23,201 nucleotides of DNA, taken from NCBI GenBank assembly GCA_052436255.1, contig JBQVNP010000083.1, forward strand, positions 1 through 23,201, read 5' to 3'. A program made the translations under genes and the position numbers. The notes under the pieces were generated by a model. That model did not search any database. It was given only the letters and a program-made list of their open reading frames with translations, and was not told the DNA's origin. Below, one piece after another: positions 6,766-16,200 of this stretch. This stretch comes from Pelomonas sp052436255. GTDB taxonomy: Bacteria; Pseudomonadota; Gammaproteobacteria; Burkholderiales; Burkholderiaceae_C. The first letter of the stretch is position 1. Each line of letters begins with the position of its first letter.

Positions 6766-8064
6766 ATGAACGCATGCCCCAACGTCCTTCGGCGCTCCCT
6801 CCAGTGGCTGGCGCTGGTCACTGCGTTGGCGGGCTGTGCCGCGCCGCTGCCGCCCTCGCAGGGCGAGGGCTGGTCGGCCGCCTGGGGCACGGCCCTGCTG
6901 GCCCAGCCGGTGCCTCAGGCCGGTGCCGGTGCCGTGGCGCCGCTCTGGCGGCAGCCGATGCGCGACGTCAGCCTGCGCCAGGTCGTGCGCGTCAGTGCCG
7001 CCGGTTCGGTGCTGCGCGTGCGCATCAGCAATCTTTTCGGGAATGAGCCACTGATCATCGGCAGCGCCAGCGTGGCGCGGGTCAGTGCGCTGGAGCCGCA
7101 GCCCGTGTTGGACGCGGGCTCGCTGCGTCCGCTCAGCTTTGGCGGCCGCCGCGATCTGAGCGTGCCGGCAGGCGGCGAGGTCTGGAGCGACCCGGTCAAG
7201 CTGGCTCTGCCGGCCCTGGCCGATGTCGCCCTGCAACTGCATGTCGAGGCCGGGCCGAGCCAGGCGAGCGTGCACCCCGGCTCGCGCATTCGCAGCTGGG
7301 CCGTGCCCGGCAACCGTGCCAGGACCCTGGGCTGGCCCGACGCGGTGGCGCAGGAGGGCTGGTGGCATCTGGCGGCCATCGATGTGCACACGCCCAAACC
7401 GCTGCCGGTGCTGGTGGCGACGGGCGACTCCATCACGGATGGCTACGGCGTGCCGTCGGGCAGCTACCAGCGCTGGACCGACATGCTGGCGGCTCGCCTG
7501 GCCGCAGCCAAGCGCGACGCCGCCGTCATCAACACCGGCATCGGCGGCGGGCGGCTGCTGCGCGAAGGCCTGGGCCCCAGCCTGGTGTCGCGCTTTGATC
7601 GCGATGTGCTGGCGCGCAGCGGCGCCACGCATGCCCTCGTGCTGATCGGCGTCAACGATCTCGGCGTCAGTCATCGCGGTCGTGCGACGACGCCGGCGTC
7701 CCGGGCTGCGCTGCTGGCCGAACTGAAGGCGGGCTTTGCCGACCTGGCCGGGCGTGCGCGTGCGAAAGGCGTCTGCCTGATCGGCGCGACCGTCATGCCG
7801 TATGCCGGCAGCGGCTACTACGCGCCCAAGGCCGAGAACGAGGCCGATCGCCAGGCGCTGAACGACTGGCTGCGCGAGCCCGGCCGCTTCGACGCGCTGC
7901 TGGACTTCGACGCCCTGATGCGCGACCCGGCCAGGCCGACCCATCTGCGCGCCGTGGTCGACAACGACGGCCTGCATCCGTCGCTGGCCGGCTACCGTGT
8001 GATGGCCGAGGCCTTCCCGCTGGAGCTGCTCGACAGGCGCTGCGCGAAGGTCAGCGGCCCTTGA
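6766..8064 (+). CDS. SGNH/GDSL hydrolase lipoprotein, XynE-like esterase
   Basis: 432 residues from the ATG at 6766, which gives a lipoprotein signal ending ALAGC (Cys24). An upstream in-frame ATG lies inside the operator palindrome and would spoil the signal. An N-terminal beta-rich domain (about 35-205) precedes the SGNH domain. Block I is TGDSITDGYG with Ser222, block II NTGIGGGRLL, block III LIGVNDLG, and block V DGLHPSLAGY with Asp401 and His404. All catalytic and oxyanion-hole residues are present. The layout resembles the XynE-like subgroup, which includes esterases found with xylanases. Given the xylan genes beside it, removal of acetyl groups from xylan or xylo-oligomers at the cell surface is the likely role; other acyl esters cannot be excluded. 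Its 3' end overlaps the convergent RraA-like gene by 14 bp. Confidence 0.88.
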   Translation: MNACPNVLRRSLQWLALVTALAGCAAPLPPSQGEGWSAAWGTALLAQPVPQAGAGAVAPLWRQPMRDVSLRQVVRVSAAGSVLRVRISNLFGNEPLIIGSASVARVSALEPQPVLDAGSLRPLSFGGRRDLSVPAGGEVWSDPVKLALPALADVALQLHVEAGPSQASVHPGSRIRSWAVPGNRARTLGWPDAVAQEGWWHLAAIDVHTPKPLPVLVATGDSITDGYGVPSGSYQRWTDMLAARLAAAKRDAAVINTGIGGGRLLREGLGPSLVSRFDRDVLARSGATHALVLIGVNDLGVSHRGRATTPASRAALLAELKAGFADLAGRARAKGVCLIGATVMPYAGSGYYAPKAENEADRQALNDWLREPGRFDALLDFDALMRDPARPTHLRAVVDNDGLHPSLAGYRVMAEAFPLELLDRRCAKVSGP

Positions 8065-8761
8065 GCTGGCGCCAGGCCGCAAAGTCCGCGGCCACGTCGG
8101 CGTCGGTCGGCGGGTAGAGGCCCAGCACGCTGCGGCCGGCCAGCACCTTCTCCTGCACGTAGTCTTCGAACACCGTCATCTCGACGGCCTCGCTGGCGAC
8201 CTCGTCGGCGATATGAGCCGGGATGACGATGACGCCCTCGGCATCGCCGACGACGATGTCGCCGGGGAAGACCGGCGCATCGCCGCAGCCGATGGGCTCG
8301 TTGATGGCGATGGCCTGGTGCAGCGTCAGGTTGGTGGGCGCGCTGGGCCGGCAGTGGTAGGCCGGGAAGGGGTATTTGGCGATGTCGGGGCTGTCGCGAA
8401 AGCCGCCGTCGGTGACGACGCCGGCCGCGCCGCGCACCATCAGCCGGGCGACGAGGATGCCGCCGGCCGAGGCGGCGCGGGCGTCCTTGCGGCTGTCGAT
8501 GACGAGCACCGCGCCTGCGGGAATCTCCTCGACGGCCTTGCGTTGCGGGTGGTTGCGGTCCTTGAACACGCTGATGTCGTTCAGGTCCTCGCGCGCCGGC
8601 ATGTAGCGCAGCGTGTAGGCCGGACCGACCATGTTGGGCAGGCCCGCGTTGAGCGGCCTGACGTCCTGGATGAACTGACCGCGAAGGCCACGCTTGAACA
8701 GGGCGGTGCAGAGCGTGGCGGTGCTCACGCCCAGCAGTTTCTGGCGGGTGTCTGGGTTCAT
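8051..8761 (-). CDS. RraA-fold protein, probable class II pyruvate-type aldolase
   Basis: 236 residues, last gene of the leftward operon, starting 2 bp after the dehydratase stop. The RraA fold includes two activities: the RNase E inhibitor RraA, and metal-dependent HMG/CHA aldolases that split 2-oxo acids to give pyruvate. The motif GVVTDGGFRDSPDI is present, with Arg122 and Asp123 at the positions where the aldolases keep the catalytic Arg and metal-binding Asp (Arg123 and Asp124 in the Pseudomonas putida enzyme, from memory). The protein is longer than E. coli RraA (about 160 aa). Because it is coupled to a sugar-acid dehydratase, I infer an aldolase acting on the 2-keto-3-deoxy product rather than an RNase regulator. 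Automated annotation would likely call it a ribonuclease activity regulator. Confidence 0.85.
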   Translation of the reverse strand: MNPDTRQKLLGVSTATLCTALFKRGLRGQFIQDVRPLNAGLPNMVGPAYTLRYMPAREDLNDISVFKDRNHPQRKAVEEIPAGAVLVIDSRKDARAASAGGILVARLMVRGAAGVVTDGGFRDSPDIAKYPFPAYHCRPSAPTNLTLHQAIAINEPIGCGDAPVFPGDIVVGDAEGVIVIPAHIADEVASEAVEMTVFEDYVQEKVLAGRSVLGLYPPTDADVAADFAAWRQLKGR

Positions 8762-8763
8762 GG

Positions 8764-10491
8764 CTAGTAGATGACCGGCTCCGGCACCGGGGCGCCAAAG
8801 CTGGTTTCAAGGAAGTCGAAGTCGCAGCCCTCGTGGGCCTGCAGGATGTGGCGGCCGAACATCCAGCCGTAGCCGCGCTCGTAGCGAGCGGGCGGCGGTG
8901 TCCAGGCGGCGCGGCGCGCGGCCAGTTCTTCGTCGCTGACTTCGAGGTGGATGGTTCGGCCCGGCACGTCGACCGTGATGAGGTCGCCCGTCTTCACCAG
9001 CGCCAGCGGCCCGCCGACGAAGGCTTCGGGGCTGCAGTGCAGCAGGCAGCCGCCGTAGCTGGTGCCGCTCATGCGCGCGTCCGACAGGCGCAGCATGTCG
9101 GTGACGCCAAGCTTCAGCAGCTTGGTCGGGATGGGCAGCATGCCCCACTCCGGCATGCCGGCGCCCTTGGGGCCGGCGTTGCGCAGCACCAGGATGTCGT
9201 CGCCCGTCACGTCGAGGTCGGGGTCGTCGACGGCGGCCTTCAGGCTCGGGTAGTCGTCGAAGACGAGGGCGCGGCCGCTGTGCTGCAGCAGGTGCTTGGC
9301 CACGGCGCTGGGCTTGATGACGACGCCGTCGGGCGCGAGGTTGCCGCGCAGCACGGCCAGCGCGCCTTCGGCGTAGATCGGGTTGTCGAGCGGGCGGATG
9401 ACGTCGGCGTTGAAGACCTCGGCGCCGGCGATGTTCTCGCCCATGCTGCGGCCGTTGACGGTCAGGGCCGTAAGGTCCAGCTTGGTCGCCATGACCTTCA
9501 TCAAGGCCGGCAGGCCGCCGGCGTAGAAGAAGTCTTCCATCAGGTAGGCGTCGCCGCTCGGCCGGATGTTGGCGATGACGCCGACGTGGCGGCTGGCCGC
9601 ATCGAAGTCGTCCAGCGTGACGGGCAGGCCCGCGCGGCGGCTGATGGCCACCAGATGGATGATGGCGTTGGTGCTGCAGCCCATGGCCATGGCCACGGCG
9701 ATCGCGTTGGCGAAGCTGCCTCGGCTGAGCAGCTTCGCCGGGGTCAGGTCCTCCCGCACCATCTGCACGATGCGCCGCCCGCATTCGGCCGACATGCGGA
9801 TGTGGTTCGCATCCGGCGCCGGGATGCTGCTGGCGCCCGGCAGCGTGAAGCCGGCGGCTTCGGCGATGCCCATCATCGTGGCCGCCGTGCCCATGGTCAT
9901 GCAGGTGCCGTGGCTGCGCGCGATGCCGGCCTCCATCTCGGCCCAGGCCTGGTTGCTCAGGCGGCCGGCGCGGCGCTCGTCCCAGTACTTGAAGGCGTCA
10001 CTGCCGCTGCCCAGCAGCTGGCCGCGCCAGTTGCCGCGCAGCATCGGCCCGGCCGGCAGGTAGATGCAGGGCAGGCCCATGCTGAGCGAGCCCATCAAGA
10101 GGCCCGGCGTGGTCTTGTCGCAGCCGCCCATCAGCACGGCGCCGTCCACCGGGTGGCTGCGCAGCAGCTCCTCCGTCTCCATCGCCAGGAAGTTGCGATA
10201 GAGCATGGACGTCGGCTTGACCATGCTTTCGCTCAAGCTGATGGCGGGCAGCTCCAGCGGCCAGCCGCCGGCCTGCAACACGCCGCGCTTGACGTCCTCC
10301 ACCCGCTGCTTGAAGTGGGTGTGGCACTGGTTGGCATCGCTCCAGGTGTTGATGATGGCAATCACCGGCTTGCCGATGAAGTCCTCGGGCGCGTAGCCCA
10401 TCTGCAGCACGCGGCTGCGGTGGCCAAAGCTGCGGAAATCGTCTTTGGCGAACCAGCGCGCGCTGCGCAGGTCATCGGGCTGCTTGGTCAT
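8764..10491 (-). CDS. IlvD/Edd family pentonate dehydratase (L-arabinonate/D-xylonate type)
   Basis: 575 residues. The ATG at 10491 overlaps the GalM stop by the sequence ATGA, indicating coupled translation. The enzyme removes water from a sugar acid to give the 2-keto-3-deoxy acid, using an Fe-S cluster and Mg2+. Cluster cysteines are visible as Cys56 (NQCHTHF), Cys124 (GGCDKTTPG) and Cys197 (GTCMTMG), with Glu88, Asp125 and Lys126 as metal ligands. The cysteine spacing equals that of the Rhizobium L-arabinonate dehydratase (Cys59/127/200, from memory), and the length fits that branch rather than IlvD (about 610 aa) or Edd. Substrate is inferred to be D-xylonate or L-arabinonate; the xylosidase next door favours xylonate. 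No pentose dehydrogenase or lactonase lies in the window. Confidence 0.9.
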   Translation of the reverse strand: MTKQPDDLRSARWFAKDDFRSFGHRSRVLQMGYAPEDFIGKPVIAIINTWSDANQCHTHFKQRVEDVKRGVLQAGGWPLELPAISLSESMVKPTSMLYRNFLAMETEELLRSHPVDGAVLMGGCDKTTPGLLMGSLSMGLPCIYLPAGPMLRGNWRGQLLGSGSDAFKYWDERRAGRLSNQAWAEMEAGIARSHGTCMTMGTAATMMGIAEAAGFTLPGASSIPAPDANHIRMSAECGRRIVQMVREDLTPAKLLSRGSFANAIAVAMAMGCSTNAIIHLVAISRRAGLPVTLDDFDAASRHVGVIANIRPSGDAYLMEDFFYAGGLPALMKVMATKLDLTALTVNGRSMGENIAGAEVFNADVIRPLDNPIYAEGALAVLRGNLAPDGVVIKPSAVAKHLLQHSGRALVFDDYPSLKAAVDDPDLDVTGDDILVLRNAGPKGAGMPEWGMLPIPTKLLKLGVTDMLRLSDARMSGTSYGGCLLHCSPEAFVGGPLALVKTGDLITVDVPGRTIHLEVSDEELAARRAAWTPPPARYERGYGWMFGRHILQAHEGCDFDFLETSFGAPVPEPVIY

Positions 10492-11510
10492 GCCTGGGCT
10501 TTCACGGCGTCGAACTCCAGCCGCATCATGCGACGCAGAGGCCGGCCAGGGCGCACGATGCAGCCCTGCTCGCACCATGCCGGCTGATTGGGCGCGTCCG
10601 GGAAGAACTGCGGTTCCAGGGCGATACCGGCATGGCGGACAAAGGGTTGGCCGTCGCGGCCGCGCGAGTTCTGCACGTAGTTGCCGCTGCAGACCTGCAG
10701 GCCGGGGTAGTCGGTGAAGAGGCGCATGGCCAGGCACCCGTCGGTCGACGTCAGCTCGGCCGCCGCCTGTTCGCCGCGCGCGGCTGCGTCGTCCAGGACC
10801 AGGCAGTGGTCGTAGCCGCTGCCCAGGCGCTGCTGCTCGCCCTGGCCCAGGCCGGCGCCGATGCGGCGGGGCTGGCGCAGGTCGAACGGCGTGCCGTCCA
10901 CGGGCAGCACCTCACCGGTCGGGATCATGTCGGGCCGCACGGGCAGCATGCGGCCGGCGGCCACCTGCAGGCGATGACCGACGACGGGCCCGGTGCCGCC
11001 ATCGAGATTGAAGTAGGGGTGGCTGGTCAGGCTGACGGGGCAGGGCGCCGAGCTGCGAGCGCCGAAATGCAGCGTGACCGTGGCGCGGGCCGGGTCGACT
11101 CGGTACTCGACCTCGGCATCCACATCGCCCGGGTAGCCCTGGTCGCCGGCCGGTGAATGCAGGGCCAGGCGCAGATGCAGCGGGCCGTGATCGACGGCGG
11201 TCCAGTGGCGGCGGTCGAAGCCGTCGGGCCCGCCGTGCAGCTGGTTGGCGCCCTCGTTGGCCACGAGCCGGTGCTCGTGCCCGTCCAGCGTGAAGGCGGC
11301 GCCGCCAATGCGGTTGGCAAAGCGCCCGACGATGGCACCGAAAAAACCCGGTTCAAGCCGATGGTCGGCCGGCGTCGCATGGCCGAGCATCACCTCGCGT
11401 CGGCTGCCGTCGGGCATGGGCACCAGGCAGGAAAGCCAACGGGCGCCGAAGTCGCTGACCTGGATCTGCAGCCCCTCGGCCGCGCCCAGCGTGAAGACCT
11501 GCGGGTTCAT
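10488..11510 (-). CDS. galM: Aldose 1-epimerase (mutarotase), GalM family
   Basis: 340 residues, of normal family length. It interconverts the alpha and beta anomers of free aldoses. The catalytic set is complete: His92 in NQLHGGPDGF, His164 in SLTSHPYFNL, Asp234 in GYDHCLVLD and the base Glu299 in GIALEPQFFPDAPN. There is no signal peptide, so it is cytoplasmic. The start at 11510 overlaps the GH43 stop by ATGA, and its stop overlaps the dehydratase start in the same way. In this setting it probably equilibrates the xylose (or arabinose) anomer released by the xylosidase before oxidation or isomerisation. Open reading continues upstream of the chosen start inside the GH43 gene in another frame and is not coding. 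Confidence 0.92.
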   Translation of the reverse strand: MNPQVFTLGAAEGLQIQVSDFGARWLSCLVPMPDGSRREVMLGHATPADHRLEPGFFGAIVGRFANRIGGAAFTLDGHEHRLVANEGANQLHGGPDGFDRRHWTAVDHGPLHLRLALHSPAGDQGYPGDVDAEVEYRVDPARATVTLHFGARSSAPCPVSLTSHPYFNLDGGTGPVVGHRLQVAAGRMLPVRPDMIPTGEVLPVDGTPFDLRQPRRIGAGLGQGEQQRLGSGYDHCLVLDDAAARGEQAAAELTSTDGCLAMRLFTDYPGLQVCSGNYVQNSRGRDGQPFVRHAGIALEPQFFPDAPNQPAWCEQGCIVRPGRPLRRMMRLEFDAVKAQA

Positions 11511-13114
11511 CGTGGTGTGTAGTCGAAATGGGAGGAGTCGGCCGTACGCGCCGCGCCGCTGGTGTCGAAGGCCAACATGCCGATGAAGGCACCCGTGAAG
11601 GAGCCATGCTCGCCGCGACCGCCCTCGTCGGAGATGACGCTGGCATCCAGCACTGGCCCGACCGGCTGCCAGCCCTGGCCCCAGTCGGCGAAGAACTGTA
11701 GTTTGACGCCGTCCACATCGGCCGCGAGTTGCACCGGGCCGTCGGCCGGCAGCGCGACAGGATCGCCGAGCGGGAACTGCAGCCGGTTGTCGGGCCAGTC
11801 CCCGGGGCAGGACAGGATGCTCAGCACGCGGCCCGGCCCGTCCTGCCAGGTGACGACGAGGGCGTGGAACTTGTGGCGGTTGTAGTAGTGCGCGAGCCCG
11901 GCCGCCTGCTGGTAGCTGGTGGGCTGGAAGGCCGAGAGCGTCGTCTCGGCGCGCAAGCTCGCGTCCTCCTGCCGGCGCGCCACCAGGCTTTGCTCGAACC
12001 AGCTGCCGACCGACTCGCGGCCGGTCAGGCGCAGGGCGCCCCCGGTCAGCGTGAACAGGCGCTCGGGCTCGGGCGTGCGCAGCCACTGGAACTCGGGCGG
12101 CAGCGAGGGGCAGTCGACAAAGCTGCGCCGCACGGCCTGGCGCGCGGTGGGCTCGATGCCGGTGAAGGGTGCCGGCACGTCCACGGCCGGCACCATGCCG
12201 CCGTGTTCGAGATAGAGCCAGTCGTCCTGGCCCCAGGTGCAGCGCTGGATGGCCGTCTCACGCCCGCGCGGCGAACGCCGCGTGCCGGGCAGCGGCCGGC
12301 CGCAAAGGTGGGCCAGGTAGACGCTGCCGTCGTCCAGCTGCACGACCTGACCGTGGCCGGCGCGCTGCAGCGGCGCGTCGGGCGCGTCCTTGCTGCTGAC
12401 GACATGCTGCTGCGGGTGCGTCTCATACGGCCCAAGCAGCGCACGCGAGCGCGCCAGCGTCACCGCATGGCCATAGCCGGTGCCGCCCTCGGCCGTCATC
12501 AGGTAGTACCAGCCCCTGCGCTTGAACAGGTGCGGGCCTTCGACCAGGCCCAGCGAGGTGCCGCGGTAGATGTTGGTCACCGGCCCGACAAGCTGGCCCC
12601 GCTCCGCGTCCCATTCCTGCAGCAGGATGCCATCGAAGGCCGGCGCCTTCGGTTGGCCGCCGATGGAGCCGGTGCGGTGGTTCCACAGCATGTTCACGAA
12701 CCATTTGCGGCCGTCGTCGTCGTGGAACAGCGAGGGGTCGAAGCCGGACGAGTTCACGTAGACCGGATCGCTCCACGGCCCGTCGATGGATGGCGCGGTC
12801 ACGATGTAGTTGTGCGCATCCTTGAAGTTGCCCTCGAAGCGCTTGACGTCGGTGTAGACCAGCCAGAACCGACCGTCGGCATGGGACAGACAGGGCGCCC
12901 AGACGCCGCAGGAGTCGGGGTTGCCGCGCAGGTCGAGCTGGCTCTTGCGGCTCAGCGGGCGGCACACCAGCGTCCAGTTGACGAGGTCGCGCGAGTGGTG
13001 GATCTGCACCCCCGGATACCACTCGAAGGTCGAGGTCGCGAGGTAGAAATCGTCGCCGACACGGCAGAACGAAGGGTCCGGATTGAAGCCGGGCAGCACG
13101 GGGTTGCGGATCAT
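11507..13114 (-). CDS. GH43 beta-xylosidase, cytoplasmic
   Basis: 535 residues. The ATG at 13114 was chosen because family members begin almost exactly at this NPVLPGFNPDPS segment; a TTG nine codons upstream is possible but its ribosome-binding stretch is too close. It removes xylose from the non-reducing end of xylo-oligosaccharides. The five-bladed propeller domain covers about residues 1-310, with general base Asp13 (FNPDPSF), pKa modulator Asp126 (SGFDPSLF) and general acid Glu192 (VEGPHLF). These match Asp14/Asp127/Glu186 of the Selenomonas enzyme. A C-terminal beta-sandwich (about 330-535) follows, as in the xylosidase/arabinofuranosidase subgroup. With no signal peptide it acts on imported oligomers. 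First gene of the leftward operon. Arabinofuranosidase side activity is possible. Confidence 0.93.
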   Translation of the reverse strand: MIRNPVLPGFNPDPSFCRVGDDFYLATSTFEWYPGVQIHHSRDLVNWTLVCRPLSRKSQLDLRGNPDSCGVWAPCLSHADGRFWLVYTDVKRFEGNFKDAHNYIVTAPSIDGPWSDPVYVNSSGFDPSLFHDDDGRKWFVNMLWNHRTGSIGGQPKAPAFDGILLQEWDAERGQLVGPVTNIYRGTSLGLVEGPHLFKRRGWYYLMTAEGGTGYGHAVTLARSRALLGPYETHPQQHVVSSKDAPDAPLQRAGHGQVVQLDDGSVYLAHLCGRPLPGTRRSPRGRETAIQRCTWGQDDWLYLEHGGMVPAVDVPAPFTGIEPTARQAVRRSFVDCPSLPPEFQWLRTPEPERLFTLTGGALRLTGRESVGSWFEQSLVARRQEDASLRAETTLSAFQPTSYQQAAGLAHYYNRHKFHALVVTWQDGPGRVLSILSCPGDWPDNRLQFPLGDPVALPADGPVQLAADVDGVKLQFFADWGQGWQPVGPVLDASVISDEGGRGEHGSFTGAFIGMLAFDTSGAARTADSSHFDYTPR

Positions 13115-13160
13115 GACATCGGCCTGCGGGGTGCGGGGCAACCCCTGCAGACAGCTAAAA

Positions 13161-13174
13161 AGGTTACGCTACCA
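13161..13174. promoter_or_regulatory. Operator-like site 1 in the divergent promoter region
   Basis: AGGTTACGCTACCA, a partial palindrome centred on CG, similar in form to the LacI-family XylR-type operators of proteobacteria (TGTTAGCGCTACCA type, from memory). It shares 11 of 14 positions with the reverse strand of the site at 13216-13229. On the minus strand it covers a possible -10 TATGGT (13171-13176) for the GH43 operon. Confidence 0.45.
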
Positions 13175-13215
13175 TAAAGCAAAACAGGAGCTTGCGTACT
13201 CAGGACAAACCTTCC

Positions 13216-13229
13216 TGATTGCGTAACCA
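13216..13229. promoter_or_regulatory. Operator-like site 2 in the divergent promoter region
   Basis: TGATTGCGTAACCA; read on the minus strand it is TGGTTACGCAATCA, matching site 1 at 11 of 14 positions. It lies 46 bp before the GH115-GH8 start. The centres of the two sites are 55 bp apart, about five helical turns, so a dimer or tetramer could bind both on one face and control both transcription directions. Confidence 0.45.
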
Positions 13230-13274
13230 TTTCAGCTGTTCAGGGCGTCCAAGCGCCGGTCCGGAGACAACCCG

Positions 13275-16200
13275 ATGATTTTCAGAAGTGCGGCCTTCAG
13301 GTTGCCTGCTGTGCTGCCGGCCTTGCTGTCCCTGCTGCTGTTCAGCGCCCCCGCCGCCGCATGCGACGCGCCCGTGTCGGTCTGCGCCCGTGACCCCGGG
13401 CGCGCGTTGGCATTGGTGCGCGCGAGCCAGCCGGCGGCGGTGTTCGTCGACGCCGGCGCTGACGCGGCCCTCAAGCACGCCAGTCGCAATTTCGCCGCCG
13501 ACCTGGAGCGCGTGTCCGGTCGGCCGGCCGCGCTGCTGAACCGCATTCGCGACGCCGGGGCCGGGCTCGTCGTCATCGGCGTGGTGGGGCAGAGCGTCGT
13601 CATCGACGACCTGGTGGCCCGGCGCAAGCTCAAGCTCGACGAGCTCAAGGGCCAGTGGGAGGCCTATGCCCAGGTCGTGGTGGACCGGCCCTGGCCGGGC
13701 GTTGCCCGCGCCCTCGTTATCGCGGGCTCCGACCGGCGCGGCGCGGTCTTTGGCACCTACGACCTGTCGGCCCGCATGGGTGTCAGCCCCTGGGCGTGGT
13801 GGGCCGATGTGCCGGTGGCCAGGCAGCGCGACGTCTTCCTGACCGCTGGCGCTCGCCGCGACCAGCCCCAGGTCAAGTACCGCGGCATCTTCATCAACGA
13901 CGAGGCGCCCGCGCTGAGCACCTGGGCCGAGAAGAAGTTCGGCGGCGCCAATTCGAAGATGTACGCCCATGTCTTCGAGCTGCTGCTGCGCCTGAAAGGC
14001 AACTACCTGTGGCCAGCCATGTGGCCGCCGCGCGCCTTCAATGCGGACGACCCGAAGAACATGGTGCTGGCCGACGAGATGGGCATCGTGATGGGCACAT
14101 CCCACCACGAGCCGATGACACGGGCGCATGACGAGTGGCAGCGCTTCAAGGGCGGCCATTGGGACTACGTGAAGAACGCGCCGCAGCTGCGCGAGTTCTG
14201 GCGCGGCGGCATCCAGCGCATGATGGGTCGGCCCGACGGCAAGGCCTTCGACACGCTGGTGACCGTGGGCATGCGCGGCGACGGCGACGAGCCGATGAGC
14301 GAGGAGACCGCGACGACGCTGCTTGAGACCATCGTCAAGGACCAGCGCCAGATCATTGCCGACGTGACGCAGCAGCCCGCCGAGAAGACGCCGCAGATGT
14401 GGGCGCTCTACAAGGAGGTGCAGGACTACTACGACGCCGGGCTGAAGGTGCCCGACGACGTGCTGCTGCTGTTCGCCGACGACAACTGGGGGCAGATCCG
14501 TCGCCTGCCTGATCCTCAAAATTCGCCCGGCGTGAAGCGCCCCGGCGGCTACGGCGTCTACTACCACTTCGACTACGTCGGCGGGCCGCGCAACTACAAG
14601 TGGCTCAACACCAACCAGATCGAGAAGACCTGGCAGCAGATGGATCTGGCGCGCGAGCATGGCGCCGACGCGCTGTGGATCGTCAACGTCGGCGACATCA
14701 AGCCGGTCGAGTTCCCCATCCACTTCTTCCTCGACATGGCCTGGGCGCCCCAGCGCATGACGCCGGCGGCGCTGGCGGCCTACCCGAAAGACTGGGCGGC
14801 AGCGACCTTCGGCCCGGCGCACGCCACCGAGATCGGCGAGCTGGTCACGCGCTACGGCCAGTACGCGGCGCGGCGCAAGCCGGAGCTGGTGGACGCGAGC
14901 AGCTTCCGCCTCGGCGTGGTCGGGCCCGACTCGCTGGACGGCGGCGACTTCGGCCGCCGCATCGCCGAATGGGATGCGCTGGAGGCACGCGTCGTCAAGG
15001 TCAAGGCCGCGCTGCGGCCCGACCAGCTGGATGCCTACTTTCAGCTCGTCGAGCACCCGGTCATCGCGCTGGCCAACCTCTACCGCCTCTACTACGCGGT
15101 GGCCTGGAACCGCACGCTGGCCGCCAAGAACGACCCGCGCGCCAACGTCTTCGCCGACCGGGCCGAGGCCGCCTTCGCGCGCGACCAGGCCATCAGCGAC
15201 CAGTACCACGCCATGGCCAATGGCAAGTGGGCCGGCATGATGCTGCAGGTCCACATCGGCTACACGACCTGGCAGCAGCCCGAGAAGAACATCATGCCGG
15301 CCGTCAAGCGCGTGGCGGGCTCGGCCGACGCAGCCACTGTGCAGCGCCAGCTGACCGCCCGCCCGGACGAGAGACGCGTCATCGAGGCCACGCAGTTCAC
15401 CCGCGCCCACAGCGCCATGGGCCTGGCGTGGACGGCCATCCGCAACCTCGGGCAGCACCAGGGCGCCGTCATGGCGCTGCCGCAGGGCCGTGCCGCCACC
15501 AGCGTGGCCGACGACGTGCGGGTGGAGTACGACATCGACCTGCCCCAGCGTGGCGACTGGTCGTTGCTGCTGCACATGGCGCCCACCATCGACGTGCGCA
15601 AGTCAGGCGGCATCCGCATCGCCGTGGCACTCAACGATGGCAAGCCGCAGACGCTCAATCTCAATCTGATACCCACCGCAGGGGCCGCCGACACGCAGCC
15701 GCAAAAGGATTGGTCGCGTGCCGTCATCAACAACGATTTCGTGCTGCGCACCGACGCCGTCTCGCTGCCGGCCGGCAGGCACACCATCCGCGTCTGGCGC
15801 CTGGACGACAACGCCGTGCTGCAGCGCCTGGAACTGGTGCCCGTGGCGCTGGCGCCCAAAGCGGCGGCAGCGGCGGCAAAGCCGGCCGCCGAGAGCGGCC
15901 ACTACCGCAACCTGCTGCGCGAGCTGCGCCCGGACGTCACCGAGGCCGACATCGACAGGAAGCTGGCCGGCTACTGGACCGCGCTGTTCGAGGGCGGCCA
16001 GGAGGAGCGCATCGTCTTTCCCGCCGCGCCCACGCCCGACGGCCCGGCGTCCTATGTGCTGGACGTCGGCAACAACGACGTGCGCAGCGAAGGCATGTCC
16101 TACGGGATGATGATTGCCGTGCAGATGGGCCGCAAGGCCGAGTTCGACGCGCTGTGGAACTGGACCTGGACGCATATGCGCTACCGCGCCGGCCCGCGCC

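Noticed and set aside
8833..10587. Long plus-strand open frame (584 codons) opposite the dehydratase
   Set aside because: Translation is rich in His, Gly, Ala, Val and Arg with no domain. The minus strand encodes a full dehydratase with its Fe-S cysteines, so this is a high-GC antisense shadow.
10492..10737. N-terminal extension of the dehydratase frame
   Set aside because: The extra 82 residues are Arg/Pro-rich, lie inside galM, and are absent from the family; the ATG at 10491 with ATGA coupling is the real start.
13200..15575. Minus-strand open frame of 791 codons opposite GH115
   Set aside because: Low-complexity composition typical of antisense frames in GC-rich genes; the plus strand carries the intact GH115 motifs.
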